The notes beneath the pieces are model-generated. The model ran no database searches and had not been told where the DNA came from. It saw only the letters and a list, made by a program, of their open reading frames with translations. Positions 10,887 to 20,782 of a DNA stretch of 64,000 nucleotides are shown piece after piece. How positions within the stretch are numbered: the first letter of the stretch is position 1; every line of letters starts with the position of its first letter. This DNA is from Solanum dulcamara (taxonomy: Eukaryota; Streptophyta; Magnoliopsida; Solanales; Solanaceae), in contig NC_077245.1 in assembly GCF_947179165.1 (NCBI RefSeq), forward strand, positions 40,231,286 to 40,295,285, written 5' to 3'. A program made the translations under genes and the position numbers.

Positions 10887-11234
10887 CGAAAAAGGATCAA
10901 ATATACCCATATATTATTAAAAATAGTTTAAATATACCACTCATTATACTTTCGGGCTAAATATACCCCTCATGCTATACTTTCGGTTCAAATATATCTC
11001 TCATATTATATTTTGGTATAAATTCGTCCTTAATTTTTTCTTAAAAATGACAATATAGTACTAATAAATGAAATTGTTATTCTGTTAAAATTAAGGACAA
11101 ATTTGTATCAAAGTATAATGAAAAGGTATATTTGAACCAAAAGTATAATATAAGAGATATATTTAGCCTAAAAGTATAATAAAAATATATTTAAACTATT
11201 TTCAATAATACAGAGATATATTTGACATTTTCCG
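10887..11234. mobile_element. MULE-type MITE, 348-bp hairpin
   Basis: The two halves are near-complete inverted copies (about 150 bp each) built on phrases such as TTAAATATACC and ATACTTTYGG, meeting around 11060-11090. It is flanked by TTTAAACAA (10878-10886) and TTTAAACTA (11235-11243), a 9-bp target duplication with one mismatch, which points to Mutator-type transposition. It has no coding capacity. It lies 350 bp upstream of the UPF0496 start codon. Confidence 0.8.
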
Positions 11235-11515
11235 TTTAAACTATTTTGGAATTTTCCAAGTTTCAAAACATAATATAATGGCTGGTCTAATTTAAGAGAT
11301 CTTTAATTCTTTCTTTGGAGTTCATAGGTCGTACGTTCTGCATTAAGCTTTATTCCATTAAATTATTACAGGATTTTAAATTTTCAAATCAAAAGATAAT
11401 AAGGTAGTTGGTCAAATTTAAGAAATATTTACTTCTTTCTTGTTAATAATATATAGGTGCTTCAGTACAATTATTAATGATGTATCAAAAGGCGAAAGTA
11501 AAGAGTTGAGAGTAT

Positions 11516-11897
11516 GAGCCCGTTTGGATAAGCTTAAAAAAAGTAACTTTTATGTGTAAAGTGCTTTTAGAACTTTGAAGTGCTGAAAGTTATTTTTATA
11601 AATAAGCAGTTGAGTGTTTGGATAAAAGTGCTTATGATGTGAATTTTAGGGTTAAAAGAATAAAAAAAGGTAGTTTGGGAATTTAGTTATAATATAAGGG
11701 ATATAAAAGTAATTTCCATGGTCAAAGAAAATGACTTTAAGCACTTTGGAAAAAAAAAGTTAGGAATCCTAACTTTTCATTTTTGACTGACTTTAAGAAC
11801 TTTATGGCTTAAAGTCAGCATTAGACAAACACGTCCAAAAGCTAAAAAGAAGCTTTAAGTTGGTTTTGACCAACTTAAAGCCAATCCAAACGGGCTC
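11516..11897. mobile_element. MITE with GAGCCCGTTTGGAT inverted ends
   Basis: Starts GAGCCCGTTTGGAT and ends ATCCAAACGGGCTC, perfect 14-bp terminal inverted repeats extending imperfectly inward (AAGCTTAAA against GGCTTTAAG). TAT lies on both sides (11513-11515, 11898-11900), a possible 3-bp target duplication; superfamily left open. 382 bp, non-coding. Confidence 0.8.
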
Positions 11898-12328
11898 TAT
11901 GTTATCCTTGGGTCTTTTGTCTCTCAATAGAGCTGATTTATCATTTACCCTTTTTTTTTCTAATAGAAGGAAACGAAGCCTACAAGTCAACTCTTAACTA
12001 TATAGCTCACCTTGTTTTACTTTTATTATTCCTATATTGATGTGCCACATGTATAGGTAGAGTGTTCATGTCCACCAAAAAGAAATCAGAAAACAACACA
12101 GGAGTAGAGCAGGAATGAACAAAATCAAATCAAATTAAATTGAAAAAAGAAATTCGATTAGTGATTTAATTTGATTTGGTTTTATATTGAAAAAAATCTG
12201 ATTATATTTGGATTGATTTGGTTTTAACTTTAAAAAGTCAATCGAGACAAAATCAACCTGACATCATTATATAATATTTTACACTTAGGGATAATACATC
12301 AAATCACCCTTGAACTTGGCAGCACAAC
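11898..12328. other. no gene seen
   Basis: AT-rich intergenic sequence between the MITE and the left arm of the split inverted-repeat element. GGGATAATACATCAAATCACC at 12289 may be the outer end of that element. Confidence 0.4.
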
Positions 12329-12400
12329 TTACTTTAGCACTTTAACTTTACGGGCGTTTATTTACCCCCTAATCTAGTTTGAAGTGAATAAATATCACCG
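12329..12400 (+). repeat. left arm of an inverted-repeat element split by gypsy block C
   Basis: The stretch TTACTTTAGCACTTTAACTT... ACCCCCTAATCT (12329-12375) is repeated in reverse complement at 23345-23392, and a weaker match extends inward (AATATCAC against GTGATATT). Confidence 0.65.
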
Positions 12401-12774
12401 TAAGAATACAACACCAGTCTCACAATGGCAAGTGCATCATTTTCATGTCAGAACCACATAAGCACCACGTCAGAGTCACATTGAAAATTATCTAAATTTT
12501 GATTTTTTATTTTTTAATTCATTCTTCCTTCCTTTTTTCATGATTTTTTCTTATCCTAATATTTTTAAATACTAATTAATTCCTAATTTCTAAATAGTTT
12601 AAGAAAAATTAAGGTCATTGGCTATGAATTTTTCTTCTGGTACTGGCGGCCACTTATTGTCGTTGTCGGCCGGCGGTGTTCCTCATTCTTATATAATTAT
12701 ATATTAATTAAGTTCTAATTCATAACAAATTCAAGAAAAACACAAATTTATTTACATAAATTTCACAAAACAAT
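12401..12774. other. inner left part of the split inverted-repeat element
   Basis: AT-rich, with one GC-rich patch (CGGCCGGCGG near 12670). No coding sequence seen. It ends abruptly where integrase homology begins. Confidence 0.4.
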
Positions 12775-13690
12775 TTTTATAGTGCCAAAGACTATGTCAA
12801 GTTGTATATTCGGGAGTTGGTGAGGTTGCATGGTGTGCCGTTATCCATTATTTCGGATCGTGGTACCCAATTCATTTCTTACTTTTGGAGATCATTTCAA
12901 AAGGTCCTCGGTACTAAGGTAAAATTGAGCACCGCATTCCATCCTCAAACGGATGGGCAAGTCGAAAGGACGATTCAAACACTAGAGGATATGTTAAGGG
13001 CTTGTTTGTTGGAGTTTAAAAGAAATTGGGATGATCATCTACCGCTCATCGAGTTTTCCTATAATAATAGTTACCACTCAAGTATTGAGATGGCGCTGTT
13101 TGAGGCTTTGCATGAGAGATGATGTAGATCCCTGGTTGGTTGGTTCGACGTAGGTGAGATGACCTTGTTGGGCCCTGATCTTGTACTTGATGCTTTAGAG
13201 AAGGTGAAGATCATTAGAGAAAGGTTGAAGACGGCTCAAAGTCGTCAAAAGTCTCATTCCAACATTAGAAGAAGGGATCTTGAGTTTAATTTGGACGATT
13301 GGGTTTATCTGAAGGTTTCACCCATGAAAGGTGTGGTTCGGTTTGGTAAGAAAAGGGAATTGAACCTTAGATATGTAGGGTCTTATAGAATCGTGAGACG
13401 TCTTGGCAAGATTGCATATGAGTTGGAGTTGCCATTGGAAATGGCCATGGTTCATCCGGTGTTCCATGTGTCTATGTTGAGAAAATGTGTGGGTGATCCT
13501 AGTTCCATTGTACCTTTGGGAGTAGTGAATATTAAAGAAAACTTGACCTATGAAGAAGTTCCGGTTGAAATTTTGGACCGGCAAGTTAAGAGATTGAGGA
13601 ACAAAAAAATTGTATCTATTAAAGTCCTTTAGAGGAATCAACAAATTGAAAGTGCTACATGGGAAGCGGAAGCGGATATGATTAAGCGAT
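12775..13690 (+). pseudogene. integrase and chromodomain end of element C'
   Basis: Starts inside the integrase core (YIRELVRLHGVPLSIISD, with the second catalytic Asp in SDRGTQF) and continues through PQTDGQVERTIQTLEDM with the catalytic Glu, then LPLIEFSYNNSYHSSI. A stop (13101-13103, CGA to TGA in the usual GRRCRS) precedes a long frame 13159-13632 with the DLEFNLDDWVYLKVSPMKGV segment, YVGSYRIVRRLGKIAYELEL, HPVFHVSMLRKCVGDPSS and the chromodomain-like EVPVEILDRQVKRLRNKK. A second stop at 13630 is TGG to TAG. Integrase inserts the cDNA; the chromodomain-like tail targets chromatin. The N-terminal zinc-binding part and everything upstream are missing. The same CGA to TGA stop occurs at 20409 in C. 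Confidence 0.9.
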
Positions 13691-13925
13691 ACCCTCTTTT
13701 TTTTTCCCTGTACCCAAACCTAACGTATTAAGTTGTCCTTGCTCAATTACTTGAAATCCTTTCATTTCAACTTTTCTTGTCATATGCTTGCAAAATTATG
13801 AATATGTTTCGAACGATGTTTTAAATTACACTATTGCATTAATGATGGGTGGTTGGTTTACACTCTACTCTACTCAAGCTAAGTATTTTCTCATTCGAGG
13901 ATGAATGTTCCCAAGGGGGAGATAC
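13691..13925 (+). other. 3' untranslated part and polypurine tract of C'
   Basis: Non-coding tail ending CCCAAGGGGGAGATAC directly before the LTR; matches the tail of C at 20540-20782 nearly base for base. Confidence 0.8.
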
Positions 13926-16249
13926 TGTAACACCCCCTAAAAACGTTGTATATGATGTTCCAATTGTCGATGAAAATGATACAACTTCTGTATTTTAGGC
14001 ATAACTTTTCATAGGTTGGTCCAAATTAGGTGATTCAAAATTTTGAATAACTCCAACATCATTACCTACAAGTTTTGTGGACCATATTTTACGTTTCGGA
14101 GGTTTAAGTAGGTCAAATAAATTAATTATTGTAAGATAAGGTGTTGTGACAAAATAGAGTGTCTGTAGAAGAAAAATCATATCTCACTGTAAGATGCTCC
14201 AAATCGATTGATTCTTAAACTACATGAAAGCAGACTTCTAGACTAACAATTCATGTGAAGACAACAAATCCTAATAAGGAAGTTATCTTGTTCAAACGCA
14301 GCTCCGAAAAATAGTATTCCGTTAAAACAAGGTCCATCTCACCAACCATGGAAAGATCTAGATCCATTTGACATCATTCATTACATCAATAGTCCTCCAT
14401 TTGACATCACAATCTTCCATTAAAATTTCAGATTTTTCTTTATAATGATTTTGATTATTGTTAGGTCCCTCCTTCACACCTATAAATACCCACTTTATTT
14501 CATCATTTTGTTCATCAAGTTTTCTCAAGCAACTCTTCTCTCTATACACTCATTTACTCATTCTCAAAATATAATTTTAGTTCTTAGTAGTTTAGAAATA
14601 CTATTCTGGTGATTCATATACTCCGGGTAGTACATAAAACGCTCTGACAAGGAGAAAAGGCTAGGATTCAAGAGTGTTCATTAAGTTCTTCGATTCTGAG
14701 TAACGCTTCGGATTTCAGGTATGTAAGGCTTCAATGAAAGTATTCCTTCCACTCTCATGCCTAAATTATTTTGATTATATGATAAATTATGTTTATTTTT
14801 TAAAAGTTTTACTCCAAGTTATGTGGGTATTTATCCATAGGTTTTTCGACCCATGTAGTCCAAAAACTCTTTCAATTAAGTCTCTTGATTTCAAGTAATA
14901 TTTTCTTATGGGTAATTCTTATTTTACTTAATAGCATTAATAATGGTTAAACTAATGATTATTGGTCTATTTTGATGCAACATTATTTTATATGTATGAA
15001 TTGATGATTTGTAAGTAATTTCTCTATTTATCTCTTTAAAGGTCCTTGAAATTCATGATGGATTGTTTAAAACATGATTTTTAATTAATGGATTTCAAAG
15101 TATTTATGCATATTTATTTACGTACATGTTTGCAAGTTGAAGTGATTTGAACCCAACTAGTTTTACTATATTTTTAATGAAGTTTGACTTGAAAGCTTTG
15201 ACTCCAAATAAATATTTAAGAAAACAATGTCTATAATTAAAAGGGAGTCTTATGAAATAAAAAAATAATGAAATGATATGAATGATTGATTCTTTATGCA
15301 ATAAGGACAATTTTTGCATATTTGAATTACCAAATTTTTTAATAAGCTATTCCACCGAATATGATGTTTTGAATTCTCAATCTATATGCTATGAATATTT
15401 TGAAGTATTAAACTATTCCGTGGGATTGACTTAGCACCGAATGGGGCATTGAGGTGGGATTCGGTAAGGGAATCCTAGTAGCAACCCCTTGTCTCATTAA
15501 CTATGTGCCAACATAGGAGCCATTGTAAGCTTAGGCTAATGGATCCATGAAAGACCTTAAAGTTGAAGTTAAAGAAATGAATGAAGTTGACGGCGTTCTA
15601 CCCGGCAATTAGTCTCGCCGGCCAACGTAGAGGTTTATGTTGGATTTCATGTAATAGTTCGCATTGTCTTAAATGTCGGTTATGGTCATCTTTCCACAAA
15701 TGAATATTTTAAAGGATATCTTTATGATTGATTATGCATGCATTGCATTATGTTTCATATTATATAAATGTTTTAATATTTTCTCAATGTTCATGCATGC
15801 TTACATACTTAGTACATTCAAAGTAATAATGCATACTCTTTTGCCTATATGATATCACCATGTAGGGACCAGTGCTTCTTCTCGTTCTCGTACACGTGGC
15901 TTGTTGAGATCTCGTTTGAATACTAATTTTGGTGAGTTCCCATGTTCCGGAAACAATACTCATTTATCTTTCTAACTTATGATATGTTGAGATCTTTAGA
16001 CACTTACTATGGTATTTCTTTCTATTAAGATTGAGGGTAAGCTAGGGACTTTTCTTAGCCCCGTTAAATCTAAAAGTTAGAGGTATTGTTGGACATATAT
16101 AAGTTGAAGATTTTATATTATGATTTCCACTTGTTTATTTATTGTCATTACCTATGAAAGGCTAAAAAAATATTAAGAGGCTTGTTTGAGGTACTTTTGG
16201 ATTCCTCATTCACCATGTCACGTCTAGGCCCTAGGCTTGGGTCATGACA
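13926..16249 (+). repeat. shared middle LTR (5' LTR of C), 2324 bp
   Basis: Starts TGTAACACCCCC and ends GGGTCATGACA, 4 bp before the primer site. TATAAATA at 14481-14488 is the likely promoter. The last 34 bp form an inverted repeat (TGTCACG at 16216 against CATGACA at the end, around CCTAGG). Compared with the LTR at 20783, roughly the first 1.2 kb carries scattered differences while the second half is almost identical. Confidence 0.93.
14481..14488 (+). promoter_or_regulatory. LTR TATA box of element C
   Basis: CACCTATAAATACCC; the same box is at 21335-21342 in the other LTR. Confidence 0.65.
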
Positions 16250-16253
16250 AACA

Positions 16254-16265
16254 TGGTACCAGAGC
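16254..16265 (+). other. primer binding site of element C
   Basis: TGGTACCAGAGC differs by one base (T to C) from the TGGTATCAGAGC of initiator-Met tRNA priming. Confidence 0.85.
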
Positions 16266-16463
16266 CTGGAGTTTTGAAGGGTCTTCGGAGTCCAACATAC
16301 CGCGTCAAATAGGATCTTGTCCATGGTTGTGAAGCGTGCCATAACTATGAATAGGATACTATGGGATGTTTAGGAAAGTTTTCACTTCTTTCAAATTCAT
16401 GTCATGCCTTAGAGTGTCCTTAGCTTTCGTTTAAATAACGACTCATTTCGTGTTCTCTAGATA

Positions 16464-17580
16464 ATGACTCATGGGAGAGAACCTCCAAGAGCAAGGGTTG
16501 ACGATGAGGACCAAGCTCCTTCGGTTCCTAATGCCCCACATCATGAGAAAGGGATATCCTATGCCGAGTTTCATAATATTATTACATTGTTGGCTCAAGT
16601 CATAGCCATTCAAGGGTATCAAGGTATTCCTCCTCCCCAAATAAAAAATCCGGCCTCTAGGATTCAGGATTTTCAAAGGATGAATCCACCCGAGTTCGAT
16701 GGTTCTAAACTAGATGAGGACCCTATGAAGTTCATTTATGAGGTGTACCAGATTGTGGCTATCATGGGTGTGCCACCAAATGAGAAGGCCGAGCTAGTAG
16801 CCTATCAAATCAAAGATGTGGCTCGAGTGTGGTACGAACAATGAGTTGATGAGAGAGAGAAAGAAATGGGGACGATAGGATGGGAAGAGTTCAAAGGTGC
16901 CTTCCTATACCGCTTCTTCCCATTGGAGCTAAGGGAAGCCAAAATCTAAGAGTTCATCAACCTCCGTCAAGGGAGTATGAGCGTGACAGAGTATGCTCTC
17001 AAATTCACTAAGTTGTCAAAGTATGCTTCTTTCATGGTCTCCGACCTAAGAGCTAGGATGAGCAAGTTTATTTTTAGTGTCTCAAGCTTGGTTTCCAAGG
17101 AGTGCAAAATGGCTATATTGATCAAGGAGATGTACATCTCTCGGTTAATGACTTACGCAGAATAAATTGAAGAAGAAAAGCTGAGAGAGAGATCAAGGGG
17201 GTTCAAAAAGGCTAGAATGGATGGTGGAGGGTTTAACCTTAAAGGTCCAGTTATGGTAACCATGAAAAAGGCCAAGGTGGGCAAAGATTTGTGGGACAAG
17301 GTTCCATCAATACTCCTCCTCCAAGTATCAACAAGGACAAGGGTGATAGACCAATGGTTCCAAGAAAGAATGTTGTTGCTCAAACTTTCCCCACTTGCAA
17401 GAAGTATGAAAGGACTCACAAAGGGGAATGCTTAGCCGGAACTAATGCATGCTTTAAGTATGGCAAGCTGGGCCACCATGCTAGGGATTGTAAAGATGGT
17501 GGTGGTAGGCCCCAAGGCCAAATTTCTCATGGTCAACAAGCCCAAGGAGGTTTCCAATGCACCAACCACTTTTACGCCTT
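16464..17580 (+). pseudogene. gag of element C
   Basis: ATG at 16464 follows a 195-bp leader. The Gag frame runs to a TGA at 16842 (TGG to TGA after VWYEQ), TAA at 16947 (CAA to TAA before EFINLRQGSM), and TAA at 17163, then shifts frame near 17250. Recognisable parts are the retrotransposon-Gag core (NPPEFDGSKLDEDPMKFIYE to MSVTEYALKFTKLSKYA) and the zinc knuckle at about 17440-17480, CFKYGKLGHHARDC, in which the second Cys is Tyr. Gag forms the particle and its knuckle packages RNA. With three stops, one frameshift and a lost zinc ligand it cannot work. The same three-part structure is seen in elements A and B. Confidence 0.9.
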
Positions 17581-18030
17581 GCATGAGAGACGAGAGGTTG
17601 AGGACGCACCTAATGTCATTACCGGTATGTTAAAGGTCTTTAATTTTGATGTGTATGCACTATTAGATCCGCGTGCGAATTTATCATTTGTTACTCCATT
17701 CCTTGCTAATAGGTTTGATGTGTCACCCGAAATATTATTAGAGCCCTATTTGGTGTCTACCATCGTGGGTGAATCGATTATTGCTAGAAAGGTCTATAGC
17801 GGTTGTTCTGTGTCTATCTTACATAAAGTTATTTCTTGTGATCTCATTGAGCTTAACATGGTAGATTTTGATGTTATTCTTGGGATGGATTAGTTATATA
17901 CATCTTATGCTTCCATAGATTGTAGGACTCATCGAGTCAAGTTCCAATTTCTAAATGAGCCTGTTATTGAATGGGAGGGTCGTGATTTGTTGGTGAAGGG
18001 TAAATTCATTTCTTATATTAAGGCCCAAAA
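17581..18030 (+). pseudogene. aspartic protease region of element C
   Basis: Frame 17291-17893 continues from Gag into the retropepsin-like segment: FDVYALLDPRANLSFVTPF stands where the family has an Asp-containing active-site loop, followed by SPEILLEPYLVSTIVGES and LNMVDFDVILGMD. A stop at 17891-17893 is TGG to TAG where family members read GMDWLHASYA. A frameshift follows near 18020. This protease would cut Gag-Pol. The Gly of the active loop is replaced by Arg, so it is likely dead even without the stop. Confidence 0.8.
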
Positions 18031-19012
18031 ATGATTTCTAAGGATTGTATTTACCATATGGTGAGGGTTAAGGATGTCGACTCTGAAAGTCCTCCTCTTG
18101 AGTTGGTTTCCATAATCAATGAGTTCCCCGATGTCTTTCCCGATGACCTTTCCGGTGTCCCTCCCAAAAGGAAAGTTGATTTTGGTATCGATCTCCTCCC
18201 TGATACCCAACCTATCTATATTCTTCCTTACCGGATGGCCCCGATAGAATTGAAAGAGTTGAATGAACAATTAAAGGACTTGTTAGAAAAAGGGGTTCAT
18301 AAGACCAAGTATTTCGCCATGGGGTGCTCCCGTGTTATTTGTGAGAAAGAAGGATGTGTCACTTCGAATATGCATACACTATCGGCAATTAAATAAGATG
18401 ACCATTAAGAACAAGTACCCACTCCCTAGAATAGATGACTTGTTTAATCAATTGCAAGAGGCAAGTCACTTCTCCAAGATCGATCTTAGGTTCTGCAATC
18501 ACCAACTATGGGTGAGGGAGTATGACATTCCCAAAATGGCTTTCCGAATAAAGTATGGTCACTTCGAGTTTTTGGTGATGAGTTTTGGGTTGATGAATGC
18601 ACCAGCGGTGTTCATGGACTTGATAAATAGGGTGTTCAAACCTTACTTTGATACTTTTATGGTGGTCTTCATTGATGATATTTTGATTTACTCTCAGAGT
18701 GAGGAAGAACATAAAAATCACTTGAGAGTTGTGCTTCAAATGTTGAGGGATAGACAATTGTTTGCAAAATTTAGTAAGTGTGAATTTTTGTTGAAGGAGG
18801 TGACATTTTTTGGTCACGTAGTGTCCGGTGATGGGATCAAGGTTGATCCTAAGAAAACAGAGGCAGTCAAGAATTGGCCTAGACCATTGTCTCCTTCAGA
18901 CATTAGGAGCTTCTTGGGTCTAGCCGGGTACTATAGAAGGTTCGTCAAAGGTTTTTCTTCCATCTCATCTCCTATGATGAAATTGACCCAAAAGAAAGCC
19001 AAATTCATATGA
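18031..19012 (+). pseudogene. reverse transcriptase of element C
   Basis: Two frames joined by a shift near 18330. The first ends its conserved part with [20 protein letters not shown]. The second (18332-19012) holds [35 protein letters not shown], the [17 protein letters not shown] block and the catalytic [10 protein letters not shown] at about 18670-18700, then [15 protein letters not shown] and [11 protein letters not shown]. It copies the RNA genome into DNA. Both active-site Asp residues of the DD pair are kept. Substitutions such as RFCNHQLW for the usual RSGYHQLR motif show decay. It stops at 19010-19012 (TGG to TGA in KFIWTDEC). Confidence 0.93.
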
Positions 19013-19615
19013 ACGGATGAGTGTGAGAAGAGTTTCCAGACCTTGAAAGATCGACTTACCTCCACTCCTATTTTGACTCTCCCAGAAGGATTAGAAGGGT
19101 TTGTAATTTATTGTGATGCTTCAAATATTGGTTTAGGTTGTGTCTTAATTCAAAACGGCAAGGTCATAGCCTATGCTTCCAGGCAATTAAAGGTGCATGA
19201 GCGTAACTATCCTACCCATGACCTTGAATTGGCGGCTGTTGTTTTTGCTTTGAAGATTTGGAGGCATTACATCTATGGGGTGCATGTGGATGTGTATACT
19301 GATCATAAAAGTTTTGTGTTCACCTAAAAGGACCTTAATCTAAGGCAAAGAAAGTGTCTAGAACTCCTTAAGGACTATGACATGAGTGTGCACTATCATT
19401 CGGGTAAAGCCAATGTAGTTGCCGATGCACTTAATAGAGTGTCTATGGGGAGTGTAGCCCATATGGATGAAAGAAAGAGAAAGTTGGTGAAAGATGTTCA
19501 CCGGTTGGCTAGATTAGGGGTAAAGTTGTGTTGTACTTATGATGGTGGTATGGTTGTTCAAAATAGGTCTAAATCCTCTTTAGTGGTGGATGTTAAATCA
19601 AAGTAAGATCTTGAC
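19013..19615 (+). pseudogene. RNase H and connection of element C
   Basis: Begins [20 protein letters not shown], passes [20 protein letters not shown] (first catalytic Asp), [20 protein letters not shown] (Glu) and [13 protein letters not shown] (second Asp), then a stop at 19325-19327 (CAA to TAA). After it comes SVHYHSGKANVVADALNRVS, the conserved end of RNase H, and a linker to a stop at 19603 (CAA to TAA before DLDPTF). The stretch 19355-19405 of this gene was copied into the 3' LTR at 21433-21483. Confidence 0.9.
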
Positions 19616-20536
19616 CCGACATTTATCGAGTTAAAGAAGTTGGTAAAGGAAAAGAAGATAGAGGTATTTTCTCAAGGGGGAGATGGGGTGCTATACTACC
19701 AAGGTCGGCTATGTGTTCCGAATATTGATGGCCTAAGGAGTTTGATCTTGATAGAGGCTCATAATTCTGCACACTCCATTCATTCCAGTTCGACGAAAAT
19801 GTACCGAGACTTAAAAGAGTTCTATTGGTGGGGTGGCATGAAGAAGGACATAGCAAGGTTCGTGTCCGAATTGCCAACAAGTGAAGGCCGAACATCAAAG
19901 GCCGGGTGGCCTATCCCAAGACATTAAAATACCTTTTTGGAAGTGGAAAGATGTGAATATGAATTTTGTAGTGGGTTTGCCTCATACCTGGATGCGTCAT
20001 AATTCGATTTAGGTAATTATTGATAGAATGACTAAGTCGTCTCACTTCCTACCGGTTAAGACTTCCTATAGTACCGAAGACTATGCCAAGTTGTATTTTC
20101 GGGAGTTGGTGAGGTTGCATGGTATGCCGTTATCCATTATTTCGGATCGTGGTACACAATTTACTTCTCATTTTTAGAAATCATTTCGAAAGGACCTCGG
20201 TACTAAGGTGAAATTGAGCACCGCATTCCATTCTCAAACGGATGGGCAAGCCGAAAGGATGATTCAAACACTAAAGGATATGTTAAGGGCTTATGTGTTG
20301 GAGTTTAAAGGAAATTGGGATAATCATCTATCGTTCATCGAGTTTGCCTATAATAATAGTTACCACTCAAGTATTAAGATGACGCCGTTTGAGGATTTGT
20401 ATGGGAAATGATGTAGATCCCCGGTTGTTTGGTTCGAAGTAGGTGAGATTACCTTGTTGGGCCCCGATATGGTACTTGATGCTTTAGAGAAGGTGAAGAT
20501 CATTAGAGAAAGGTTGAAGATGGCTCAAAGTCGATA
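19616..20536 (+). pseudogene. integrase of element C, C-terminus deleted
   Basis: The zinc-binding N-terminus is seen in AHNSAHSIHSSSTKMYRDLK and the following Cys region (disrupted near 19875, FVSELPTSEG). The core follows with stops at 20008 (TGG to TAG) and 20174 (TGG to TAG), PLSIISDRGTQF, HSQTDGQAERMIQTLKDM and the FIEFAYNNSYHSSIKM block, then the CGA to TGA stop at 20409. At about 20535 the sequence jumps from the KMAQSR codons straight to DMIKRYP, deleting roughly 430 bp that C' still has (the WVYLKVSPMKGV and chromodomain-like parts). Confidence 0.9.
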
Positions 20537-20770
20537 TGATTAAGCGATACCCTCATCTTTTTTTCTCTACCCAAACCTAAGGTATTAAGTTGTCCTTGCT
20601 CAATTACTTGAAATCCTTGCATTTCAAGTTTTCTTGTCATATGCTTGCAAAATTTGAAATATGTTTCGAACGATGTTTTAAAATGCACTATTGTATTAAT
20701 GATGGGTTGTTGGTTTATACTCTACTCTACTCAAGCTAAGTATTTTCTCATTCGAGGATGAATGTTCCCA

Positions 20771-20782
20771 AGGGGGAGATAC
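20771..20782 (+). other. polypurine tract of element C
   Basis: AGGGGGAGATAC directly before the 3' LTR; primer for plus-strand DNA. Confidence 0.85.
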
